Source of the DNA: Variovorax gossypii
GTDB taxonomy: Bacteria > Pseudomonadota > Gammaproteobacteria > Burkholderiales > Burkholderiaceae_C
Length of the DNA stretch: 64,000 nucleotides
Assembly: GCF_003965815.1 (NCBI RefSeq)
Contig: NZ_RXOE01000001.1
Coordinates: 1,116,001-1,180,000 of the forward strand
Direction of reading: 5' to 3'
The notes under the pieces are model-generated. The model was not told where the DNA came from. It saw only the letters and a list, made by a program, of their open reading frames with translations, and did not search any database. Positions 30,265 to 38,128 of this stretch are shown piece after piece; positions within the stretch are counted from its first letter, which is position 1; each line of letters starts with the position of its first letter. A program made the position numbers and the translations under genes.

Positions 30265-32349
30265 CTAGGTCCTGAGCGCGTCCAGCGCCGCGTCGAAATC
30301 CGACTCGCTCTCCAGCCGCCGCATCGGTGGCAGGGCCGCCAGCAGCCGGCGGCCATAGCCCATCGCCACCAGCCGCGTATCGCAGATCGCCAGCACGCCG
30401 CTGTCGGTCTCCCGGCGAATCAACCGCCCCGCCCCCTGCTTGAGAGCCACCGCCGCTTCCGGCAGCGAATAGTCGGCGAAAGAACTCCGGCCCTGCGCCT
30501 CCAGGCGCTGCGAGCGCGCCTCCACCAGCGGATCGTTGGGCGGCGGAAACGGCAGCTTGTCGATCACCACCAGCTGCAGCACGTCGCCCGGCGCGTCGAA
30601 GCCTTCCCAGAACGAGGCCGACGCCACCAGCACGCAGCCGGCCCGGCCGGCGCTCGCCCCTTCGCGGAAGCGATCCATCAGCACCCGCTTGGGCAGTTCG
30701 CCCTGCACGAGCACGTCGGGCCGCACCTGGGCATCGAGCAGCTCGAACTGCTGCCTCATCTCGTCGCCGATGGTTCGCAGCGCGCGCAGCGTGGTGGTCA
30801 GCACCAGCGTGCGGCCGCCGAGCTCGGTCGCACCGCGTGCGGCCAGCTGGGCAACGCGCTGGCTGTGCGACGGGTCGTTGGGCTTGGGAAACGCGCGCGG
30901 CACGTAGAGGGCGGCCTGCGAGGCGTAGTCGAACGGGCTCTGCACCCGCAGTACCTCCGCATCCTGCAAGCCGCAGGGCTCGGTGAACCAGCGCAGCGTG
31001 GGCTCATCACCCAAAGTAGCTGAGGTGAAGACCCAGGCGCGGCCGCTGTCCAGTCGCTCACCTCTCTCGCGTGCCGGGCGCTCCCCGTAGGCATCCAGCT
31101 CTTCATCGTCGGTATCGGCCGAATCTGCGTCATCGGCCTCGTCCGCGATCTTGAGCACCCGCTTGCGCATCGCGTCGGCGATGTCCAGCGGGGACTCGAT
31201 GAGCCGCAATTGCGATCCCACATCCACCCAGCGTACGGAGTCGACCTCGCACGGCAAGGCGAAGCGCGCAGTGCGCTTGGCGAGCTGGCGCGCCCGCTCG
31301 TGCAGTCGCACGAAATCGGGCGATATCTCGCTGACGGTGGCGAGTCCCTCCGCGGCCATCTCGAAGGCCTGCAGCAGATCGTCCAGCGCGCGCTGCCATG
31401 CGGCGGGGTCGACACCCTCGGGCGCAGCACCCAGCCAGCGCAGCTTGGCGCCCGGCCACTGCTTTCCGACCACCAGCCGCAGCTCACGCGCGGCCCGCTC
31501 GGCCGTGGAGACCAGCTGCTGCCAGTCGACCAGGCCACGCGCATGCTGCAGGCCCGCGGCCAGCATATCCCGCGCGAAATCGATCGCCTGCCCGCTGCCG
31601 AGCTGCGCACCCAGGAACTGCACGCCGGTCTCGTTGAGCTGGTGGGCCTCGTCGAACACCACCACGCTCACCGTCGGCAGCAACTCGGCCATGCCGGTCT
31701 CGCGCACCGCGAGATCGGCGAAGAAAAGATGGTGGTTGATGACAACGATGTCCGCTGCCAGCGCCTCGCGCCGCGCCAGGTTGACGTGGCAGGGCTTGAA
31801 CTGCGGGCATTGGGCGCCCAGGCAGTTCTCGCGCGTGGATGTGATCAGCGGGATCAGCGGCGAGCGCTCGTCGAGCCCGGGCAGCTCGGCCAGGTCGCCT
31901 GTGCGCGTGGCCTTCGACCACTGCTCGATCTTGGCGAGGGTGCGCAGGCTGCCGCGCTCCGGCAAGGAGGCGTCGTGGCGCGCCATGTCGAGCCGGTGCA
32001 GGCAGAGGTAGCTCGCGCGCCCCTTGAGCAGCGCGGTGCGCACCGGCAGGCCGAACGCCTCCACGAGGCGCGGCAGGTCGCGGCCGAACAGCTGGTCCTG
32101 CAGCGTCTTGGTGGCGGTCGACAACAGCACGCGCTCGCCGCTGAGCAGCGCCGGCACGAGATACGAGAAGGTCTTGCCCACGCCCGTGCCCGCCTCGGCC
32201 ACCAGCACCCCGCCCTGGTCGATGGTGCGGGCCACGGCCATCGCCATCTCGGTCTGGCCGGTGCGTTCGCGGAACTGCTCCGCGGCGCGCGACAGTGCGC
32301 CGTCCTGCGCGAAGGCGTCGCGCACCTTGTCTTCGAGCGCCCCCGTCAC
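30265..32349 (-). CDS. ATP-dependent DNA helicase, DinG/YoaA (XPD-like) family
   Basis: 694 residues, SF2 iron-sulfur helicase. Walker A AEAGTGVGKTFSYL near residue 52, Walker B as VVVFDEAHQLNE, and the C-terminal motifs TSATLGDEPTLRWF and QGAGRLIRRETDSG. The FeS-domain cysteines are visible as SYLCLHRL and NCLGAQCPQFKPC. The family unwinds R-loops, D-loops or G4 DNA during replication stress. YoaA and DinG are both close; the length favours YoaA. Its start overlaps the YdcH-like stop (ATGA). Confidence 0.9.
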   Translation of the reverse strand: MTGALEDKVRDAFAQDGALSRAAEQFRERTGQTEMAMAVARTIDQGGVLVAEAGTGVGKTFSYLVPALLSGERVLLSTATKTLQDQLFGRDLPRLVEAFGLPVRTALLKGRASYLCLHRLDMARHDASLPERGSLRTLAKIEQWSKATRTGDLAELPGLDERSPLIPLITSTRENCLGAQCPQFKPCHVNLARREALAADIVVINHHLFFADLAVRETGMAELLPTVSVVVFDEAHQLNETGVQFLGAQLGSGQAIDFARDMLAAGLQHARGLVDWQQLVSTAERAARELRLVVGKQWPGAKLRWLGAAPEGVDPAAWQRALDDLLQAFEMAAEGLATVSEISPDFVRLHERARQLAKRTARFALPCEVDSVRWVDVGSQLRLIESPLDIADAMRKRVLKIADEADDADSADTDDEELDAYGERPARERGERLDSGRAWVFTSATLGDEPTLRWFTEPCGLQDAEVLRVQSPFDYASQAALYVPRAFPKPNDPSHSQRVAQLAARGATELGGRTLVLTTTLRALRTIGDEMRQQFELLDAQVRPDVLVQGELPKRVLMDRFREGASAGRAGCVLVASASFWEGFDAPGDVLQLVVIDKLPFPPPNDPLVEARSQRLEAQGRSSFADYSLPEAAVALKQGAGRLIRRETDSGVLAICDTRLVAMGYGRRLLAALPPMRRLESESDFDAALDALRT

Positions 32350-32564
32350 GCCGGCTCTTTCGGATCGAGGATGTTCTCGAGGCGGGCGATCTGGTCGCGC
32401 AGCGCGAGACGGCGCTTTTTCAGGCGGCGCAGCAGGAGCTCGTCCTGGGGCGAGCCTTCGGCCAGCCGGTCGATGGTGGCGTCGAGATCGGCATGCTCGA
32501 TGCGCAGTTCGATCAGCTGGCGGGAAAGGGAGTGAAGATTGGAGTCCAACGGTGGGGGGCGCAC
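32346..32564 (-). CDS. YdcH-family (DUF465) small coiled-coil protein
   Basis: 72 residues. The middle and C-terminus form a helical hairpin rich in Leu and Arg (LRIEHADLDATIDRL, LLLRRLKKRRLALRDQIARLE), the DUF465 signature. Members are small cytosolic coiled-coil proteins with no settled function. It is translationally coupled to the helicase by an ATGA overlap. Confidence 0.85.
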   Translation of the reverse strand: MRPPPLDSNLHSLSRQLIELRIEHADLDATIDRLAEGSPQDELLLRRLKKRRLALRDQIARLENILDPKEPA

Positions 32565-32657
32565 GCGTGGTTTCCGCGGCGCATGTTCATTCGATAATAC
32601 GTCCTGACACGAATCTCCGAGAAGACAGGAACACGCGCTTCAGGCGCACATTGCTTC

Positions 32658-33431
32658 ATGACCCAAGGCTTTCGACTCGCTGCGGCCACCGGCCTCCACA
32701 AGGGAGACCGCCCGTACCAGCAGGATCAGGTGCTGCTGATGAGCCATCCCCGCGTGCCCGGCTGCGTGCTGGGCGTCGTGGCCGACGGCATGGGTGGGCG
32801 CAGCGGCGGGCGCAAGGCCTCCGACCAGGTGCTCATGACGGCCCGCCAGCTCTTCGGCCGCTACCAACCCGGCAAGGACGACCCCGAAGTCGTGCTGAGA
32901 CAGATCCTCGAAGACTCGCACACGGTCATCAAGCTCACCGCCGTCTCCAGCGAACAGGAGCCGCACAGCACGATCGCCGCCTTCCTGATGAATCCCAAGG
33001 GCGACTGCGCCTGGATCCATGCCGGCGACTCGCGCATCTATCACTTCCACGATGGGGAGCTCGTCAAGCGCACGCGCGACCACTCGTACGTGCAGGTGCT
33101 CATCGACCGCGGCCAGATCACCGAGGCCGAGGCCAACATCCACCCGCAGGGCAACATCCTGCTCGGCTGCCTGGGCATGAAGACCACGCCGCCGCCCATC
33201 GACCCTTACTACATCCCGAAACTGGCCCACGGCGACCTGCTGATGGCCTGCAGCGACGGACTCTGGCACTACTTCAGCCCCGAAGAGCTGGCGAGCGTGC
33301 TTTATGCGCAACCGCCGCGCGATGCGGTCGAGATCCTGGTGGGCGAAGCGCGCCGCCGTGCCCGGGGCACCGGCGACAACATCTCGATCGCCGTGCTGAA
33401 GCTCGATCCGCTGCCGGTGACACCCGGCTGA
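32658..33431 (+). CDS. PP2C-family serine/threonine phosphatase
   Basis: 257 residues with the metal-binding PP2C motifs in order: GDRPYQQDQ near residues 16-24, VADGMGGRSGG near 41-51, HAGDSRIYHF near 118-127, SDGLWHYF near 196-203 and TGDNISIAVL at the end. The family removes phosphate from Ser/Thr residues. No kinase or FHA gene is adjacent. It starts 93 bp from the divergent YdcH gene, with GATAAT-like bases in the gap. Confidence 0.9.
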   Translation: MTQGFRLAAATGLHKGDRPYQQDQVLLMSHPRVPGCVLGVVADGMGGRSGGRKASDQVLMTARQLFGRYQPGKDDPEVVLRQILEDSHTVIKLTAVSSEQEPHSTIAAFLMNPKGDCAWIHAGDSRIYHFHDGELVKRTRDHSYVQVLIDRGQITEAEANIHPQGNILLGCLGMKTTPPPIDPYYIPKLAHGDLLMACSDGLWHYFSPEELASVLYAQPPRDAVEILVGEARRRARGTGDNISIAVLKLDPLPVTPG

Positions 33432-33446
33432 ACGCAAAGCACAGGT

Positions 33447-34109
33447 TCAGGGCTTCGCGGGCTCGGCCGGCGGCGGTGGCAGCGGGGCTCCGCGCGGCTT
33501 GTCTCGGTTGGCGTTCTGCCGCTCCCGGGCGGCGCGGTGTTCCGCCGCGCGCTTCTGCTTTTCCTCGAAACGCTTGACCGCCTCGGGCGCCTCCGCCCGG
33601 CGCTGGGCGGCCTTGGCCTGCTCGTCGGCATGCGCCTGCTGCTTGGACTGGAACTGGCGCTCGCGTTCGGCAGCCTCGGCCGCCGTGGCGGCGCGGCTGG
33701 CAGCGTGGTCGGCGGCACGCTGCTCGCGGTCCTTCTGGTTCTGTGTCGACTGCTGCTGCTTCTCGGGCGTATCCACCGAGCGCTGCGTGCCCGCCTTCTG
33801 GTCGAGCTTCTGCAGTTCGGCCGCGCCGCTGCGCTGGCGCTGAATGTCGTTGATGGCGGTTTCCTGCCGCTTGATGTTGTCGGTGTCCTTGCGATGCCGG
33901 CCGCGGCTCTCGCGCAGGCAATCTTCCACCGCGAACTTCTTGTAGCAGGCTGCCCGCTCCTCGGCGTAGCGCTTCTCGATGACTTCGCGCTCGCCGGAAA
34001 GCCGGCGCTTCTCGGCCTCGAGATCGGCGTTGCCCGCCGCGGCGTTGGACTGAGCCCACAGCGGCAGGCTGGCCAACGCCATGAGCAGGGCAAGAGCGGT
34101 TTTCTTCAT
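33447..34109 (-). CDS. secreted coiled-coil protein of unknown function
   Basis: 220 residues. A clear signal peptide (MKKTALALLMALASLPLWAQS, cleavage after LWA) leads into almost continuous charged helix with many Arg, Glu and Gln, likely coiled coil, and a Pro-rich end (GAPLPPPPAEPAKP). Two cysteines (ACYKKF and DCLRES) lie 11 residues apart near 54-66 and could form a disulfide. It is coupled to zapE by an ATGA overlap. I do not recognise a named family. Confidence 0.75.
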   Translation of the reverse strand: MKKTALALLMALASLPLWAQSNAAAGNADLEAEKRRLSGEREVIEKRYAEERAACYKKFAVEDCLRESRGRHRKDTDNIKRQETAINDIQRQRSGAAELQKLDQKAGTQRSVDTPEKQQQSTQNQKDREQRAADHAASRAATAAEAAERERQFQSKQQAHADEQAKAAQRRAEAPEAVKRFEEKQKRAAEHRAARERQNANRDKPRGAPLPPPPAEPAKP

Positions 34110-35206
34110 GTGAGTCGGGTGTCGACGATGCGGCGTTCCAAGGCAAGGAACTCGCTCGATTGCATTTCGGTGAGCCGGGAGACCGTGCGCGGGAACTCGT
34201 GCGACAGCGGTCCTTCGGTGTACAACGCCTCGGGCGGAACCTCAGCCGACATGATGAGCTTGCATCGCCGGTCGTACAAGACGTCGACCAGCCATGTGAA
34301 ACGGCGTGCTTCCGAGGCCATGCGCACCGGCATGTGCGGCACGTCGGACAGCAGCACGGTGTGGAACTGGCTCGCGATCTCGAGGTAGTCGTTCTGCGAG
34401 CGCGGACCGCCGCACAGCGTCTTGAAGTCGAACCAGACCACGCCGCCGGCCTTGCGCAGCGCGCGAATCTCGCGCTGCTCGATGTGCAGGATCGGGCTTT
34501 CGTCGGCCGTCTCGGCCAGCTTGTCGAAAGCCTTGCGCATCTCCTTCTCGGCCGCCGCGTCGTTGGGCGTGAGGTACATGCGCAGCTGCTCCAGCGTGCG
34601 GCGCCGGTAGTCGGTGCCGTTGTCCACGCTCAGCACCTCGAGCTTCTCGTTCAGCAGCTCGATGGCGGGCAGGATGCGGTCGCGGTGCAGTCCGCCGGGA
34701 TACAGGTCGTCGGGCTTGAAGTTCGAGGTGGTCACGAAGCCCACGCCGTTGTCGAACAGCGACACCAGCAGCCGATGAAGAATCATCGCGTCGGTGATGT
34801 CCGCGACGTGGAACTCGTCGAAGCAGATCAGCTTGTAGCGCTTCGAGATGCGCAGCCCGAGCTCGTCGAGCGGGTTGACCGTGCCCTGCAACTCGCGCAG
34901 CTCACGGTGCACCTCGCGCATGAACTCGTGGAAGTGCAGGCGCGTCTTGCGCCGCAGCGGCACGGCGTTGAAGAACAGGTCCATCAGGAAGCTCTTGCCC
35001 CGCCCGACGCCGCCATACATGTAGACGCCGCGCGGAAGCTCCGGCCTGTTGATGAACTTCTTCAGCGCATTCGAGCGCTGGGCCTTGTACGCGGCCCATT
35101 CGGTGGCGCAGCGATCCAGCGCCTCCACGGCGCGCAGCTGCGCGGGATCGCTCTTGAACCCGCGCGCAGCGAGTTCCGCCTCGTAGGCCTGTTTGACGCT
35201 GGTCAA
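34106..35206 (-). CDS. zapE: cell-division ATPase ZapE (AFG1-like)
   Basis: 366 residues, AAA+ family. Walker A GGVGRGKSFLMDLFF near residues 65-79, a Walker B ICFDEFHVADI near 137-147, and the sensor block VTTSNFKPDDLYPGGL near 180-195. ZapE destabilises Z-rings in E. coli under some stresses and is related to mitochondrial AFG1. It lies 13 bp behind lpd, so it is probably on the sucAB-lpd transcript. Confidence 0.93.
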   Translation of the reverse strand: MTSVKQAYEAELAARGFKSDPAQLRAVEALDRCATEWAAYKAQRSNALKKFINRPELPRGVYMYGGVGRGKSFLMDLFFNAVPLRRKTRLHFHEFMREVHRELRELQGTVNPLDELGLRISKRYKLICFDEFHVADITDAMILHRLLVSLFDNGVGFVTTSNFKPDDLYPGGLHRDRILPAIELLNEKLEVLSVDNGTDYRRRTLEQLRMYLTPNDAAAEKEMRKAFDKLAETADESPILHIEQREIRALRKAGGVVWFDFKTLCGGPRSQNDYLEIASQFHTVLLSDVPHMPVRMASEARRFTWLVDVLYDRRCKLIMSAEVPPEALYTEGPLSHEFPRTVSRLTEMQSSEFLALERRIVDTRLT

Positions 35207-35219
35207 AAGATCGGTGAGA

Positions 35220-36647
35220 TCAGAAGTTCAGCGTGCGCTTGTCCACGGCGAGTGCCGCTTCCTTCGTGGCTTCCGACAGCGACGGGTGCGCGTGGCAGAT
35301 GCGCGCGATGTCTTCCGCGCTGGCCTTGAACTCCATCGCCACGACGGCTTCGGAGATCAGCTCGCTGGCCTGCGGGCCCACGATGTGCACGCCCAGGATC
35401 TCGTCGGTCGCGGCGTCGGCCAGGAACTTGACCATGCCGGTCGTGTCGCCCAGCGCGCGTGCGCGGCCGTTCGCGAGGAACGGGAACGTGCCGGCCTTGT
35501 AGGCACGGCCCGAGGCCTTGAGCTGCTGCTCGGTCTGGCCCACCCACGCGATCTCGGGGCTGGTGTAGATCACCCACGGGATCGTGTTGAAGTTGACGTG
35601 ACCATGCTGGCCGGCAATGCGCTCGGCAACGGCAACGCCCTCTTCTTCGGCCTTGTGCGCCAGCATCGGGCCACGCACCACGTCGCCGATGGCCCACACG
35701 TTGGGCAGGTTGGTCTTGCACTCGTCGTCCACGGCGATGGCGCCGCGCTCGTCGAGCTTCAGGCCCACGGCTTCGGCGTTCAGGCCGATGGTGTTGGGCA
35801 CGCGGCCGATCGACACGATCAGCTTGTCGACTTCCAGCGTCTGGGCTTCGCCCTTGGCGTTGGTCCAGGCAACGCTCACGCCCTTCTTCGACGACTTGAT
35901 CTCGCCGACCTTCACGCCGAGCTCGATCTTGAGCTTCTGCTTGTCGAAGGCCTTCTTGGCTTCCTTGGCGATCTGCTCGTCCACCGCGCCGAGGAAGGTC
36001 GGCAGTGCTTCGAGCACCGTGACTTCCGCGCCGAGGCGACGCCACACCGAGCCCATTTCGAGGCCGATGACGCCCGAGCCGATCAGGCCCAGCTTCTTCG
36101 GCACCGCGCCGATGCGCAGAGCGCCGTCGTTCGACAGGATGTTTTCCTCGTCGAAGGGCGCGCCCGGCAGCGCGCGAGCGTTGGAGCCCGTGGCCAGGAT
36201 GATGTGCTTGCCGACGATCGACTCTTCGGCGGCGCCGGCCACCTTGATCTCGTAGCCGCCTGCGTCCGTCTTCACGAACGAGCCGCGGCCATGGAAGAAG
36301 GCGATCTTGTTCTTCTTGAACAGGTACAGGATGCCGTCGTTGTTCTGCTTCACGACCTGGTCCTTGCGGGCCAGCATCTTCTCGACGTCGAGGCCCAGGC
36401 CTTCGACCTTGATGCCATGGTCGGCGAAGTGATGGCCGGCCTGCTCGAAGTGCTCCGACGATTGCAGGAGCGCCTTCGAGGGGATGCAGCCGACGTTGGT
36501 GCAGGTGCCGCCCGGTGCGGGGCCGCCCTTGCCGTTCTTCCACTCGTCGATACAGGCGACGTTGAAGCCGAGTTGCGCAGCGCGGATGGCCGCGATGTAG
36601 CCGCCGGGGCCACCGCCGATGACGATCACGTCAAATTGTTTGGACAT
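35220..36647 (-). CDS. lpd: dihydrolipoyl dehydrogenase, 2-oxoglutarate dehydrogenase E3
   Basis: 475 residues. FAD motif [19 protein letters not shown] at residues 10-28, active-site disulfide [16 protein letters not shown] near 45-60, the NAD motif [13 protein letters not shown], and the C-terminal active-site His-Glu region [15 protein letters not shown]. It reoxidises dihydrolipoamide using NAD+. No N-terminal lipoyl domain, in contrast to the second lpd at 49.1 kb. It lies third in the suc operon with a structured element upstream. Confidence 0.95.
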   Translation of the reverse strand: MSKQFDVIVIGGGPGGYIAAIRAAQLGFNVACIDEWKNGKGGPAPGGTCTNVGCIPSKALLQSSEHFEQAGHHFADHGIKVEGLGLDVEKMLARKDQVVKQNNDGILYLFKKNKIAFFHGRGSFVKTDAGGYEIKVAGAAEESIVGKHIILATGSNARALPGAPFDEENILSNDGALRIGAVPKKLGLIGSGVIGLEMGSVWRRLGAEVTVLEALPTFLGAVDEQIAKEAKKAFDKQKLKIELGVKVGEIKSSKKGVSVAWTNAKGEAQTLEVDKLIVSIGRVPNTIGLNAEAVGLKLDERGAIAVDDECKTNLPNVWAIGDVVRGPMLAHKAEEEGVAVAERIAGQHGHVNFNTIPWVIYTSPEIAWVGQTEQQLKASGRAYKAGTFPFLANGRARALGDTTGMVKFLADAATDEILGVHIVGPQASELISEAVVAMEFKASAEDIARICHAHPSLSEATKEAALAVDKRTLNF

Positions 36648-36664
36648 AGGTTCTTTCGTAATCC

Positions 36665-36803
36665 TGTGTACCGCCTCCGATCAGGGCCGCGCGAAGCGCA
36701 GGCCTGTTCGGAGGCACCCGCGGAACCGGCTTTGCCGGGCCGCAGGGTGCGCCCCCTCGAGGGGGGAGGCGGCTACACGAAGTGAGCAAGCAACGGGGGT
36801 GGG
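36665..36803. repeat. structured intergenic element between sucB and lpd
   Basis: Nested inverted repeats fill this gap: an outer pair CCGCCTCC (36671-36678) / GGAGGCGG (36765-36772); a central stem GCACCCGCGG (36714-36723) against CCGCAGGGTGC (36740-36750) closed by CCGGC-TTT-GCCGG (36726-36738); and a perfect 14-bp palindrome CCCCCTCGAGGGGG (36752-36765). The right flank CTACACGAAGTGAGCAAGC resembles an interspersed repeat I recall from Comamonadaceae. This identification is from memory, not a search. Confidence 0.6.
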
Positions 36804-38075
36804 TCAGATATCAAACAGCAGGCGCGACGGATCTTCCAGCGCTTCCTTCATGGCGACCAGGCCCAGCACGGCTTCGCGGCCGTCGATGATGCGGTGGTCG
36901 TAGCTCATCGCCAGGTAGTTCATCGGGCGGATCACGATCTGGCCGTTCTCGACCACTGCGCGGTCCTTCGTGGCGTGCACGCCGAGGATGGCCGACTGGG
37001 GCGGGTTGATGATCGGGGTCGAGAGCATCGAGCCGAAGGTGCCGCCGTTGGAGATGGAGAAGGTGCCGCCGGTCATCTCTTCGATGCCGAGCTTGCCTTC
37101 CTGGGCCTTCTTGCCGTACTCGGCGATCTTCTTCTCGATGTCGGCGAAGCTCATCTGGTCGGCATTGCGCAGAATCGGCACCACCAGGCCGCGCGGCGAA
37201 CCGACGGCGATGCCGATGTCGAAGTAGCCGTGGTACAGGATGTCGTTGCCGTCGACCGAGGCGTTGAGCACCGGGTACTTCTTGAGTGCGTGCACTGCCG
37301 CCTTCACGAAGAAGGACATGAAGCCGAGCTTCACGCCGTGTTCCTTGGTGAAGTTGTCCTGGAAGCGCTTGCGCAACTCCATGACGGGCGCCATGTTCAC
37401 TTCGTTGAAGGTCGTCAGGATGGCGTTGGTCGACTGCGACTGCAGCAGGCGCTCGGCGATGCGGGCGCGCAGGCGGCTCATCGGCACGCGCTGCTCGGGG
37501 CGCTCGCCCAGGTCGGGCGCGCTCGTCGGAGCGGCGACCTGCGGCAGCGCGGGCTTGGCAGCCGGCGCGGCGATGGTGGCTGCGGGTGCGGCGGGCTTGG
37601 CGCCCGAGGCAACGGCGGCGAGCACGTCACCCTTGGTGACGCGGCCGTCCTTGCCGGTGCCGGCCACGTCGCCGGTCTTCAGGTTGTTGTCGGCCAGCAG
37701 CTTGGCGGCGGCGGGCATGGCCACGTCGGCCTTCGAGCCGCCGGTGGCGGCGGCAGCGGCTGCGGCCGGAGCTGCAGCAGGCGCCGGCGCCGCGGCGGCG
37801 GGCGCCGCTGCCGGAGCGGCCGCGCCGGCCTTGCCTTCGGTGTCGATCTTGGCGATCAGCTGGTCGGCAACCACGGTGGCGCCGTCGGGCTGGACGATTT
37901 CGGCCAGCACGCCGGCCGAGGGAGCGGGCACTTCGAGCACGACCTTGTCGGTCTCGATCTCGATCAGGATTTCATCGACGGCGACGGCTTCGCCGGCCTT
38001 CTTCTTCCACGTGAGCATGGTGGCCTCGGCCACGGATTCGGAAAGCTGGGGGACTTTGACTTCAACGATAGACAT
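36804..38075 (-). CDS. sucB: dihydrolipoyl succinyltransferase, 2-oxoglutarate dehydrogenase E2
   Basis: 423 residues. One lipoyl domain (residues 1-75, [12 protein letters not shown] with the lipoylated Lys near 43), an Ala/Pro linker, a peripheral-subunit-binding domain ([22 protein letters not shown]) near 120-150, a second linker and the acyltransferase core ending in [13 protein letters not shown] with the catalytic His. It passes succinyl from E1 to CoA in the TCA cycle. Order sucA-sucB-lpd. Confidence 0.96.
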   Translation of the reverse strand: MSIVEVKVPQLSESVAEATMLTWKKKAGEAVAVDEILIEIETDKVVLEVPAPSAGVLAEIVQPDGATVVADQLIAKIDTEGKAGAAAPAAAPAAAAPAPAAAPAAAAAAATGGSKADVAMPAAAKLLADNNLKTGDVAGTGKDGRVTKGDVLAAVASGAKPAAPAATIAAPAAKPALPQVAAPTSAPDLGERPEQRVPMSRLRARIAERLLQSQSTNAILTTFNEVNMAPVMELRKRFQDNFTKEHGVKLGFMSFFVKAAVHALKKYPVLNASVDGNDILYHGYFDIGIAVGSPRGLVVPILRNADQMSFADIEKKIAEYGKKAQEGKLGIEEMTGGTFSISNGGTFGSMLSTPIINPPQSAILGVHATKDRAVVENGQIVIRPMNYLAMSYDHRIIDGREAVLGLVAMKEALEDPSRLLFDI

Positions 38076-38128
38076 TTGGAGTGGGCTCCGATTTGTTCTT
38101 CAGGGTGTTCGTGTGAAAGAGGACTGGA

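Noticed and set aside
36726..36766. Stems in the sucB-lpd gap as an ordinary terminator
   Set aside because: No T-tract follows on either strand, and lpd is expected to be co-transcribed with sucAB; a repeat or processing element explains it better.
37560..37850. Ala/Gly/Pro-rich DNA repeats in sucB, aceF and lpdA as tandem repeats or CRISPR-like arrays
   Set aside because: They encode the flexible linkers of E2/E3 proteins, have no fixed repeat unit with spacers, and stay in frame.
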